Positions 5,590-11,798 of a DNA stretch of 11,798 nt are shown here, in pieces. The notes beneath the pieces are model-generated. The model ran no database searches and had not been told where the DNA came from. It saw only the letters and a list, made by a program, of their open reading frames with translations. The first letter of the stretch is position 1, and every line of letters starts with the position of its first letter. The DNA comes from Nocardioidaceae bacterium. GTDB lineage: Bacteria > Actinomycetota > Actinomycetes > Propionibacteriales > Nocardioidaceae. The stretch covers positions 1 to 11,798 of the forward strand of contig JAOPXA010000284.1 in assembly GCA_025965395.1 (NCBI GenBank), read 5' to 3'. Both the position numbers and the translations under genes were made by a program.

Positions 5590-7071
5590 ATGAGTGAGAA
5601 CACGCCCGGATCGCAGACTCCTGACGATCCTTTCGCAGCAAAGCCGTACGTCCCCCCGGTCGCCGATCAGTCGGAAGAGCCCACCCTTGCGCAGCCTGCC
5701 GCCGCGGGCGTCACCGAGCCGACGATCGTGCAGCCGGCCGCCGAGGAGCCGACGGTCACCGTGCCGCGCGTCGAGAGCTTCGACGCTCCACCCCCGCCTC
5801 CTGCTCCCCCCGCACCCTCCGCGGCACCTGCCCAGCCTGACCTCTACACGCATCGCTACACAGATGCGCCGGCCTCTGACCCCACCGTGGCGGTCAACCA
5901 GCCGGCCGGATCGGACCAGCCACCGTTCCCACCCGTGGCTCCTGTCGAAGCTGACGGCCACAAGCCCCGCAAGCGCCGCGGCGGACTCATCGTCACCGGC
6001 GCCTTGATCGCCGGACTAGTCGGCGGAGTCGGTGGCGCCGCCGCATACGACGCGCTCAACGATGACTCGAGTGGCACGTCCTCGACGGTCAGCTCTCTGC
6101 AGAACGACGCCAAGCAGACGTCGCTGCCCGAGGGCACCGTCTCCAAGGTCGCGAGCACCGTCCTCCCCTCGGTCGTCCAGATCAACGTCAAGGGCACCTC
6201 GGAGGCCGGCAGCGGCACCGGCATCATCATCAGCAACGATGGCCAGATCCTCACCAACAACCACGTGGTCGAGGTCGCCGCCAACGGCGGCAGCATCACC
6301 GTCTCCTTCAACGACGGAACGACCGCCAAGGCAACCATCGTCGGCCGCGACCCGATCACCGACCTCGCCGTCATCTCGGCCGAGGGCAAGTCCGGTCTCA
6401 CCCCGGCCACCCTGGGCACGTCCGACAACCTCACGGTGGGGCAAGAAGTTGTCGCCATCGGCTCGCCGTTCGGCCTAGAGAGCACCGTGACCAGCGGCAT
6501 CGTCAGCGCCCTCAACCGCCCGGTGACCTCCTCGGACGGCACCGCCACCGGTACGAGCAGCGTCTTCCCCGCGATCCAGACCGACGCCGCCATCAACCCC
6601 GGCAACTCCGGTGGCCCGCTCGTCGACCTCGACGGTCGCGTCGTCGGCATCAACTCCGCCATCAGGACCAACTCCGACACCTCGGGTTCGGGGTCGATCG
6701 GACTCGGGTTTGCCATCCCGATCGACTTGGCCAAGCGCGTCTCGGCTCAACTCGTCAGGGGTGAGACCGTCGAACACGCACGCATCGGCATCTCGGTCGG
6801 CGACTCGGTGCAGGCCGATGGTCTGACGAGCGTCGGCGCCGAGGTCAGCAAGGTCACCGCGGGCAGCGCTGGCGAGAAGGCCGGCCTCAAGGTCGGGGAT
6901 GTCGTCACCTCGCTCAACGGCAACCAGGTGGCCAGCGCCGACGGGCTCGTCGCGGGCATCCGCGCATACGAGCCGGGCACCAAGGTCACGTTGCAGTACA
7001 CCCGCGACGGCAAGACCGAGACGACCGAGGTCACCCTCGACTCCGATGGCGGGCAGCTCTCCAAGTCCTAA
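5590..7071 (+). CDS. htrA: HtrA/PepD-like membrane-anchored serine protease with PDZ domain
   Basis: A 493-residue DegP/HtrA-family protease-chaperone for misfolded envelope proteins. Order of parts: a cytoplasmic, Pro/Ala/Thr-rich tail at residues 1-124, a basic stop (KPRKRR, 125-130), one transmembrane helix ~132-152, a trypsin-like domain ~175-385 and a PDZ domain ~390-480. The catalytic triad is complete: His225 in LTNNHVV, Asp258 in DPITDLAVI and Ser340 in NPGNSGGPLVD. The topology puts the protease and PDZ domains outside the cytoplasmic membrane. The tail contains EPTLAQPAA, EPTIVQPAA and EPTVTVP, an imperfect repeat. It resembles mycobacterial PepD, whose gene adjoins mprAB. Here two minus-strand genes intervene, but a matching operator links it to the response regulator. 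The family is certain; the physiological role is from the family and context. Confidence 0.93.
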   Translation: MSENTPGSQTPDDPFAAKPYVPPVADQSEEPTLAQPAAAGVTEPTIVQPAAEEPTVTVPRVESFDAPPPPPAPPAPSAAPAQPDLYTHRYTDAPASDPTVAVNQPAGSDQPPFPPVAPVEADGHKPRKRRGGLIVTGALIAGLVGGVGGAAAYDALNDDSSGTSSTVSSLQNDAKQTSLPEGTVSKVASTVLPSVVQINVKGTSEAGSGTGIIISNDGQILTNNHVVEVAANGGSITVSFNDGTTAKATIVGRDPITDLAVISAEGKSGLTPATLGTSDNLTVGQEVVAIGSPFGLESTVTSGIVSALNRPVTSSDGTATGTSSVFPAIQTDAAINPGNSGGPLVDLDGRVVGINSAIRTNSDTSGSGSIGLGFAIPIDLAKRVSAQLVRGETVEHARIGISVGDSVQADGLTSVGAEVSKVTAGSAGEKAGLKVGDVVTSLNGNQVASADGLVAGIRAYEPGTKVTLQYTRDGKTETTEVTLDSDGGQLSKS

Positions 7072-7080
7072 CCGCCTCAA

Positions 7081-7150
7081 CTCCGCTGAGAGTGACGTTT
7101 TGGCTCGACACGCACGGCGAGTCGCGACCAAAAGGTCACTCTCAGCGGAG
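7081..7150. repeat. long inverted repeat (23-bp arms) between the protease and transporter genes
   Basis: The left arm 7081-7103 (CTCCGCTGAGAGTGAC then GTTTTGG) and the right arm 7128-7150 are reverse complements at 22 of 23 positions; the only mismatch is G7097 opposite G7134. The 24-nt centre contains a further CTCG/CGAG stem (7104-7107 with 7118-7121). The element fills nearly the whole intergenic region, starting 9 bp after the protease stop. As RNA it would form a very stable hairpin and probably ends or protects the protease mRNA, but there is no terminal U-run. Its size and symmetry also suit a dispersed palindromic repeat (REP/MITE-like). Confidence 0.8.
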
Positions 7151-7170
7151 GGGTGAGCTTGGGGGCGCAC

Positions 7171-7176
7171 TAACGT
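7171..7176 (+). promoter_or_regulatory. -10 hexamer TAACGT of the EamA transporter gene
   Basis: TAACGT is a TANNNT match ending 7 nt before the GTG at 7184, so the transcript would begin at or next to the start codon. No ribosome binding site is seen near the GTG. It lies just beyond the inverted repeat, so the transporter has its own promoter. Confidence 0.45.
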
Positions 7177-7183
7177 GTGAGAC

Positions 7184-8080
7184 GTGTCTGTTTCGCCACG
7201 CAACCTTTCTTTCCTCGCCCTTGCGACCGTCATGTTCGTATGGGCGTCCGCTTTCGTCGCGATCCGCGGTATCGGCGACTCGTTCAGCCCCGGCTCGCTG
7301 GCGCTGGGCAGGCTCATCGTCGGCTCCATCGCACTGACGATTTTCGCGCTGCCCCGAGCGAGACCTTTCCCCCGCGGCAAGACCCTCGGGTTCATCGTCG
7401 GCTACGGCGTGACGTGGTTCGCGATCTACAACATCGCGCTCAACGCCGCCGAGACCCATCTCGATGCGGGCACGACGGCCCTGATCATCAACATCGGGCC
7501 GATCCTCATCGCGATCTTCGCCGGACTCTTCCTCGGCGAAGGATTCCCACCGGGCCTGATCATTGGCTGCGTCATCGCGTTCTCCGGCGTGGCCCTCATC
7601 GCCATCGGCGGGCAGACCGGCAAGCACGCCACGGTCACCACCGCCGGCGTCCTGCTGTGCCTGCTCGCTGCTGTGGCGTACTCGACCGGCGTGATCCTGC
7701 AGAAGTTCGTGCTCAAGTCGGTCGCGCCCCTTCCCGCGACCTGGATCGGCTGCATGGTCGGCGCGGTCGTCTGCCTACCCTTCGGTCCCGGCCTTGTGCG
7801 AGACACGGCCGACGCATCGTGGGCGCACATCGGCTGGGTGGTCTACCTCGGGCTGTTCCCCACGGCCATCGCATTCGTCCTGTTCGCGTATGTGTTGAAG
7901 GGCCTCAACGCGGGCCTCGTGAGCGCCACCACCTACATCGTCCCGGCGATCGTCACCTTGCTGTCCTGGATCATCCTCGATGAGACGCCTGCGGCGATCG
8001 CCTTCGTCGGTGGCGCACTGTGCCTCCTCGGCGTCGCCGTGACGCGGATTCGCAGGCGCATCGTGGCGCCGGCCGCCTGA
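7184..8080 (+). CDS. EamA/DMT-superfamily membrane transporter
   Basis: A 298-residue integral membrane protein with about ten hydrophobic helices in two EamA repeats (residues ~10-140 and ~155-290), the standard length and layout of drug/metabolite transporters. Recognisable features are the N-terminal FVWASAFVAIRGIGDSFSPG, the first-repeat end (LFLGEGFPPGLIIGCVIAFSGVALI), and the second-repeat segment SATTYIVPAIVTLLSWIILDE followed by GGALCLLGVAVTR. The GTG start is chosen for the -10 hexamer just upstream and because the first helix begins at once. Family members export amino acids, nucleosides or metabolites, or import nucleotide sugars. The substrate cannot be predicted here. The convergent minus-strand racemase remnant ends 4 bp beyond its stop. 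Confidence 0.88.
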   Translation: MSVSPRNLSFLALATVMFVWASAFVAIRGIGDSFSPGSLALGRLIVGSIALTIFALPRARPFPRGKTLGFIVGYGVTWFAIYNIALNAAETHLDAGTTALIINIGPILIAIFAGLFLGEGFPPGLIIGCVIAFSGVALIAIGGQTGKHATVTTAGVLLCLLAAVAYSTGVILQKFVLKSVAPLPATWIGCMVGAVVCLPFGPGLVRDTADASWAHIGWVVYLGLFPTAIAFVLFAYVLKGLNAGLVSATTYIVPAIVTLLSWIILDETPAAIAFVGGALCLLGVAVTRIRRRIVAPAA

Positions 8081-8084
8081 CGGG

Positions 8085-8358
8085 TTAGCCGAGCGCCACC
8101 GCTATGGCGGCCGCCACGTGGATCTGGGTCGTTGCAAAGACGGGCACTCCGACATCGGCCTGACTAATCAACAGCTCGATCTCGGTGCACCCCAAGATCA
8201 CGCCCTCGGCGCCTCGAACGACCAGGTCGTCGATGACTTCGCCAAAGCGTTGACGCGATCGGCCGCGCTCGGAATCACCGGCTCGACGCCGTGGCGGGCC
8301 ATCCGATCGCGACAGAACGCCTGAGAGGGACAGCCATCGCCGCTTCGATCAGCTTCAC
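8085..8358 (-). pseudogene. aspartate/glutamate racemase remnant, truncated and frameshifted
   Basis: The last ~53 codons on the minus strand read as a clear racemase C-terminus: VILGCTEIELLI with the second catalytic Cys, then VPVFATTQIHVAAAIAVALG and TAA at 8085-8087. Upstream the frame degenerates. A second frame (about 8263-8330) gives QAFCRDRMARHGVEPVIP followed by SAADR, matching the family segment before the conserved IYDEL region. A third frame, starting at 8358, gives VKLIEAAMAVPL, resembling the end of the first domain. The ~20-residue IYDEL block and most of the N-terminal half are missing, and no single frame spans the pieces (a TGA interrupts at 8349-8351). The 5' part abuts and overlaps the stop of the upstream synthase gene. 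This is best read as a dying gene eroded by several deletions. Confidence 0.8.
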
Positions 8359-10229
8359 CGCGCGAGAATCTCCGTCACGAGGGTCCGGAGGATCGCATAG
8401 CCGTTTTGCGTCAAGATCGACTCGGCATGGAACTGCACACCCCGGAAATGCGCACCAGCCACGAGGTGGATGTCACCATCGGGATCAGTCTCGACGCTGA
8501 TGCCGTCGGGGAGTCCCGCGGCGGGAGTGCGCGCCACGAACGTGTTGTAGAAACCAACGGTCTCGTCTCGGCCAAGAACCGGCAGCCTGCTCTGGGTGCC
8601 CTGGAAGACGATGTCCTTGAAACCCAGGTCGAGACCGATCTGGTGCGACAAGATCTGGTGGCCCAGGCATACAGCGAGGAAGGGGCGTTTCGTCGCCAGC
8701 AGCCGAGCCATGACCCCGTGCAGCTTCGCCATCTTGGGGTCGTCGACATCGCGCGGATCGCCGGGCCCGGGGCCCACCACGACGAGGTCGTAACCGTCGA
8801 GGTCGCCATCGACATAAGCGTCGTGACGGACGATGTCCGTCGTCATGCCGAGCACGCCGAACACGTGGCTGAGCATGTTGACGAAGTCGTCCTCGCCATC
8901 GACGATCACGACGCGCCTGCCGTCAAGCTCGGGCACGGGCGGCACGCCCGACTGATCGCTCAGCCAAAACTGACTCAGCCGCTGGTTGCGAGAACCCAGG
9001 GCAATAAGAACTTCGTCCTCGCGGGTGAAAGCGTCAAAGCCCTCGTCAGGGGCAGGTGCCGCCTCGACCAGACCGAACGCGCTGAGGATGCCTGAGGCCT
9101 TGGCCCACGTCTCGCTCGTCTCGTAGGCGGCATCTGAATCACGTACGAGTGTCGCGCCAGCCGTCACCTTGAGTCGGCCGCCAAGATCGATGTCAGCGGT
9201 GCGAATGAGGATCGGCGCATCGGCGACCTCGTTGCCGTCTGCGTCGCGACCGATGAGTGCAGCAACCGCCGCGTAGTAGCCCCGCCCGTGCTCTTCGTAC
9301 TGCTTGATCAAGCGGCAGGCGTTCTCGACGGGGCTTCCCGTCACGGTCGCCGCGAACATCGAGTCCCTGAGCACGCGGCGCACGTCGAAGTGGGTGCGCC
9401 CTGCCAAGAGGTACTCGGTGTGGACCAGGTGGGTCATCGGCTTGAGGTAGGGCCCCAGGACGAGACCGCCTTCATGGCAGATGTCGCACATCATCTTGAG
9501 CTCTTCGTCGACGACCATGAAGAGCTCGTAGATCTCCTTCTCGTCCGACAAGAATTTCAACAGTTCGCGCTTGCGATCGGCATGCGTGGTCAGCCCGCGC
9601 AGGCGGAACGTGCCGCTGATCGGATTCATGCGCACCTGGCCGGCGTCGACACTGACATGACGCTCGGGGCTCGCGCCGATCAGGTAGCGGTCGCCCGTGA
9701 AGATGCAGAACGTCCAGAACGCCCCGCGCTCACGCTCGAGCAGGCGCCGGAAGACCGAGAGCGCCCGGTCATGGCCCCAGTCGGCGATCGTGGCGTAGTA
9801 GTTGCGGCCGATGACGAGATTGGCGCCTTCGCCATGACCGATCTCGTCCTCGATGACCCGCTTGACCATGGAGGCGTAGTCGGCATCGCTCGTCTCGAAC
9901 CCACCGGGCTCCGACAAGGTGATGTCTTCGTCGGGCAGGAGGGCAAGGAGTGTGTCGACGTCGACCTCGACCTGGTGCTCAATCGCCATGGCCGAGAGCG
10001 GCGTGCCGTCTTGATGGGCGTCGAAGCCACGCTCGCGCACCTGGGCATACGGCACCAGAACCAAGCTGTCCCAGGTAGGGCCATCAGCCGGGGCGCCCGC
10101 GACAAGCGGAACCTCGTCGAGCGTCTCCAGATCGGTGCGCGTGCCACGAATCAAGGTCACGGTCGCGGAGTCACGAACCCGAATCAGCGCGAACGCCGAA
10201 CCCGACGTGACGTCGTCGAGCACACTCAT
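8355..10229 (-). CDS. PhzE/TrpEG-type fused chorismate-utilising synthase with glutamine amidotransferase domain
   Basis: A 624-residue fusion of an anthranilate-synthase-like chorismate-binding domain (residues ~1-415) and a class I glutamine amidotransferase domain (~435-620). The amidotransferase nucleophile is Cys521 in AVCLGHQ, with His601 and Glu603 in QFHAES, so ammonia supply looks intact. Motifs of the synthase part are PISGTFR, KEIYELFMVVDEELKMM, VLGPYLKPM, HTEYLLAGRT, TVTGSPVENACRLI, GRGYYAAVAAL and AGATLVRDSD. These resemble PhzE (chorismate plus Gln to 2-amino-2-desoxyisochorismate) more than classical TrpE, although actinobacterial TrpEG fusions that make anthranilate share this form. 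The ATG at 10229 is preferred because homologous sequence begins there. The antisense-looking upstream extension covers the divergent promoter. No phenazine or trp genes adjoin it, so product and pathway remain open. Confidence 0.85.
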   Translation of the reverse strand: MSVLDDVTSGSAFALIRVRDSATVTLIRGTRTDLETLDEVPLVAGAPADGPTWDSLVLVPYAQVRERGFDAHQDGTPLSAMAIEHQVEVDVDTLLALLPDEDITLSEPGGFETSDADYASMVKRVIEDEIGHGEGANLVIGRNYYATIADWGHDRALSVFRRLLERERGAFWTFCIFTGDRYLIGASPERHVSVDAGQVRMNPISGTFRLRGLTTHADRKRELLKFLSDEKEIYELFMVVDEELKMMCDICHEGGLVLGPYLKPMTHLVHTEYLLAGRTHFDVRRVLRDSMFAATVTGSPVENACRLIKQYEEHGRGYYAAVAALIGRDADGNEVADAPILIRTADIDLGGRLKVTAGATLVRDSDAAYETSETWAKASGILSAFGLVEAAPAPDEGFDAFTREDEVLIALGSRNQRLSQFWLSDQSGVPPVPELDGRRVVIVDGEDDFVNMLSHVFGVLGMTTDIVRHDAYVDGDLDGYDLVVVGPGPGDPRDVDDPKMAKLHGVMARLLATKRPFLAVCLGHQILSHQIGLDLGFKDIVFQGTQSRLPVLGRDETVGFYNTFVARTPAAGLPDGISVETDPDGDIHLVAGAHFRGVQFHAESILTQNGYAILRTLVTEILAR

Positions 10230-10298
10230 GGACGCAACCTTTGCAACGGGTGGGTGAGCCACGATCGTATCGCGCGACCGATGACACACAATGGGTAC
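10230..10298. promoter_or_regulatory. divergent promoter region between the PhzE-type synthase and the M20 peptidase
   Basis: This 69-bp stretch separates two divergent starts. On the minus strand AAGGTT (10236-10241) lies at -12 to -7 from the synthase ATG. On the plus strand CACAAT (10287-10292) lies at -12 to -7 from the GTG at 10299. Both keep the A2 and T6 positions of a -10 element, so both transcripts may be leaderless. I see no attenuator, tryptophan leader peptide or clear operator. Confidence 0.4.
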
Positions 10299-11558
10299 GT
10301 GCTGGACGATCTCGAGGAACGCGCTCTGGCGCTGATCGATCCGACCGCCTTGGCCGCCGATCTGACCGACCTGGTCAGCTTCGCCAGCACAGGCGGCAGC
10401 ATCGGCGAGGCCGACATCCAGGCCTGGTGCGCCTCGCGGATGACCGATCTCGCCCTGTCCGTCGACCATTGGCCGATCGACGTGGCCGACCTCGCACGCG
10501 ACGACGCATTCCCCGGCATGGAGGTCGAGCGGAGGAGTGCGTGGGGCTGCGTCGGGACGGCTCTGAGCATGTCACCGCTTGCACCGGCGCTGATCCTCAA
10601 CGGCCATGTCGACGTCGTACCTCCTGGCGATCCGGACGCATGGGCCGCTGATCCGTGGGAGCTTCGGACCTTCGACGGTATGTGGTGGGGTCGCGGCACG
10701 TGCGACATGCTCGGCGGCGTCGCGGCCATCTTGAGCGCCGCCGACGCGGTACAACGACTCGGTATCACCCTGCGACGATCCTTCGCCCTTCATACGGTCA
10801 TCGGCGAGGAGGACGGCGGCCTCGGCACCTTCGCTACGTTGCGACGCGGCCACCGCGGCGATGTATGTGTGATCGCCGAGCCCACCGCGCGCTCGATCAT
10901 CGCGGCCAACGCCGGCGCCTTGACCTTCACCCTGGAGGTCGTCGGACGGGCGACCCACGGGTCGACTCGCGGGAGCGGCGTCAGCGCGATCGATGCCTTC
11001 ATCACCCTCCAGGCGGGCCTCGCGGCGTTCGAGCGCACCCGCAACGACGTGCCGCACCCGACGTTCGAGGGCCAGGACTTGCCGTGGCCGTTGTCGGTCG
11101 GCAAGATCGCGGCGGGCGACTGGGCGAGCACCGTGCCCGACAAGTTAGTGGCCGAAGGGCGCTACGGCGTGATGCCCGGGGAGACCATGGCGCAGGCCAA
11201 GGTGGCCTTCGAACGGGCAGTTGCCGATATCTGCGCCGCCGATCCCTGGCTCAGCAGCCACCCGGCAACGGTGCGGTGGACCGGCGGAATGTTCGCCCCC
11301 GGAGACATCCATGCCGACCACCCGCTGGTTACCGATGTCGCGCGAGCCGTGACGGACGTCAGCGGCGAGGCACCCCGCATCACCGGTGCACCGTACGGCT
11401 CGGACCTGCGGTTATACGCCGCGGCCGGGATTCCCACGCTGCAGTTCGGGCCCGGCGACGTACGTATCGCGCATACGGCCGACGAGCACGTAGACATCGC
11501 CGATGTGCTTGAGGCCGCCCGGACGTATGTGCTGCTCATCCTCCGCGCCTGCCGCTAA
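10299..11558 (+). CDS. M20-family metallopeptidase (ArgE/DapE-like deacylase)
   Basis: A 419-residue zinc-dependent amidohydrolase of the ArgE/DapE/ACY1/CPG2 type, full length for the family. Metal and catalytic residues are visible: His103 and Asp105 in LILNGHVDVVPPGD, Asp136 in GRGTCDMLGG, the Glu170-Glu171 pair in IGEEDGGLG, Glu194 in IAEPT and His392 in IAHTADEHVDI. The inserted dimerisation domain (~residues 205-315) starts near GRATHGSTRGSGVSAID. The GTG at 10299 gives the usual family N-terminus (MLDDLEERALALI) and follows a -10-like hexamer; an in-frame ATG at 10281 would add six residues. It is cytoplasmic, with no signal peptide. Likely substrates are N-acylated amino acids or small peptides. 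Calling it acetylornithine deacetylase or succinyl-diaminopimelate desuccinylase would go beyond the evidence, as no arg or dap genes are nearby. Confidence 0.88.
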   Translation: MLDDLEERALALIDPTALAADLTDLVSFASTGGSIGEADIQAWCASRMTDLALSVDHWPIDVADLARDDAFPGMEVERRSAWGCVGTALSMSPLAPALILNGHVDVVPPGDPDAWAADPWELRTFDGMWWGRGTCDMLGGVAAILSAADAVQRLGITLRRSFALHTVIGEEDGGLGTFATLRRGHRGDVCVIAEPTARSIIAANAGALTFTLEVVGRATHGSTRGSGVSAIDAFITLQAGLAAFERTRNDVPHPTFEGQDLPWPLSVGKIAAGDWASTVPDKLVAEGRYGVMPGETMAQAKVAFERAVADICAADPWLSSHPATVRWTGGMFAPGDIHADHPLVTDVARAVTDVSGEAPRITGAPYGSDLRLYAAAGIPTLQFGPGDVRIAHTADEHVDIADVLEAARTYVLLILRACR

Positions 11559-11566
11559 TCCTCACC

Positions 11567-11621
11567 GACGAAAGATGAGGTGTTGTGACCACCAGAGGGG
11601 CACAACACCTCATCCTTCGTC
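11567..11621. terminator. bidirectional hairpin terminator between convergent genes
   Basis: The arms 11567-11587 (GACGAAAGATGAGGTGTTGTG) and 11601-11621 pair at 20 of 21 positions with a 13-nt loop; the one mismatch is A opposite C. It begins 8 bp after the M20 peptidase stop, and its right arm touches the TAG of the convergent minus-strand gene, so it can serve both transcripts. There is no U-tract after either arm, as is common for high-GC actinobacterial hairpin terminators. Confidence 0.75.
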
Positions 11622-11798
11622 TAAGGGAGCGTGGCCGCGGGCACCAAGGTCGTGAAGTCGACGTATGACTGAGGGACCACGTCACCGGTGATCTCGAAGT
11701 CCACCGGCTGGATGCCGACGGGCTGCCCGTCCTTGAAGGTCACCACGCTCACCTGCGCCGTCCGCCGCAACTTGCTGCCGAGGGCGAACGCGTAGACC
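11621..11798 (-). CDS. unrecognised protein, C-terminal 58 residues
   Basis: A minus-strand reading frame is open from the right window edge to TAG at 11621-11623, with very strong G/C at third positions, so it is real coding sequence. The end of the protein reads VYAFALGSKLRRTAQVSVV, TFKDGQPVGIQPVDFEITGD and finally TTLVPAATLP. It is beta-rich with no helix-turn-helix, membrane segment or catalytic motif that I recognise. The gene begins outside the window. Its stop codon lies at the edge of the shared hairpin terminator. Function is unknown to me. Confidence 0.7.
   Translation of the reverse strand, partial: VYAFALGSKLRRTAQVSVVTFKDGQPVGIQPVDFEITGDVVPQSYVDFTTLVPAATLP

Noticed and set aside
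8085..10229. Phenazine biosynthesis cluster
   Set aside because: Only the PhzE-type enzyme is present; no other phenazine gene is seen within the window.
9288..10298. Long in-frame extension upstream of the M20 peptidase
   Set aside because: It runs antisense through the PhzE-type synthase and the divergent promoter. M20 homology starts only near 10299.
10230..10469. 80-codon N-terminal extension of the PhzE-type synthase
   Set aside because: It overlaps the divergent promoter and the peptidase start, shows no family homology, and the ATG at 10229 gives the expected N-terminus.
1..11798. CRISPR arrays, insertion sequences, prophage genes, tRNA or rRNA genes
   Set aside because: No spaced direct repeats, transposase or integrase motifs, phage genes or RNA-gene signatures were seen on either strand.

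Overview
The window is high-GC DNA with strong third-position G/C, GTG and TTG starts, no obvious Shine-Dalgarno sequences in front of most genes, and start codons placed just after a -10-like hexamer. This pattern, with the gene families present (ECF42 sigma factor with a DGPF protein, MprAB-like two-component pair, actinobacterial MntR, PhzE-type synthase), points to an actinomycete. A member of the Propionibacteriales (Nocardioides or Aeromicrobium type) is my best guess, from general appearance only. The region looks like ordinary chromosome. I see no phage, insertion sequence, CRISPR array, tRNA or rRNA.

Layout from left to right: (1) the 3' end of a YCII/DGPF-domain gene, overlapping by 4 bp an ECF42-type sigma factor with a TPR-like C-terminal domain; (2) a fructosamine-kinase-family phosphotransferase; (3) an MprA/MprB-like response regulator and sensor kinase overlapping by 4 bp; (4) on the minus strand, an MntR-type DtxR-family manganese regulator that meets the kinase gene tail to tail with 2 bp between stops; (5) on the minus strand, a 34-residue single-pass membrane peptide; (6) divergent from it, a membrane-anchored HtrA/PepD-like serine protease with a PDZ domain; (7) a 23-bp-arm inverted repeat; (8) an EamA/DMT-family transporter; (9) on the minus strand, a decayed aspartate/glutamate racemase pseudogene directly behind a PhzE/TrpEG-type fused synthase; (10) divergent from that, an M20 metallopeptidase/deacylase; (11) a 21-bp-arm hairpin; and (12) the C-terminal end of an unrecognised minus-strand gene.

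The central part reads as an envelope-stress module: sensor kinase, response regulator and a surface-quality protease. The sequence directly links them. A two-part direct repeat (8-3-8 spacing, core CTCAGG/CTTAGG) lies at exactly -40 to -22 from the start codon of both the response regulator and the protease, and I propose it is the regulator's own binding site. A good CRP/GlxR-type palindrome (TGTGA-N6-TCACT) sits in the divergent region between the small membrane peptide and the protease. No wholly new multi-gene system is evident. The most informative non-standard signals are the paired operators, the widespread leaderless start geometry, the CRP-like site, the large inverted repeat and the racemase remnant.
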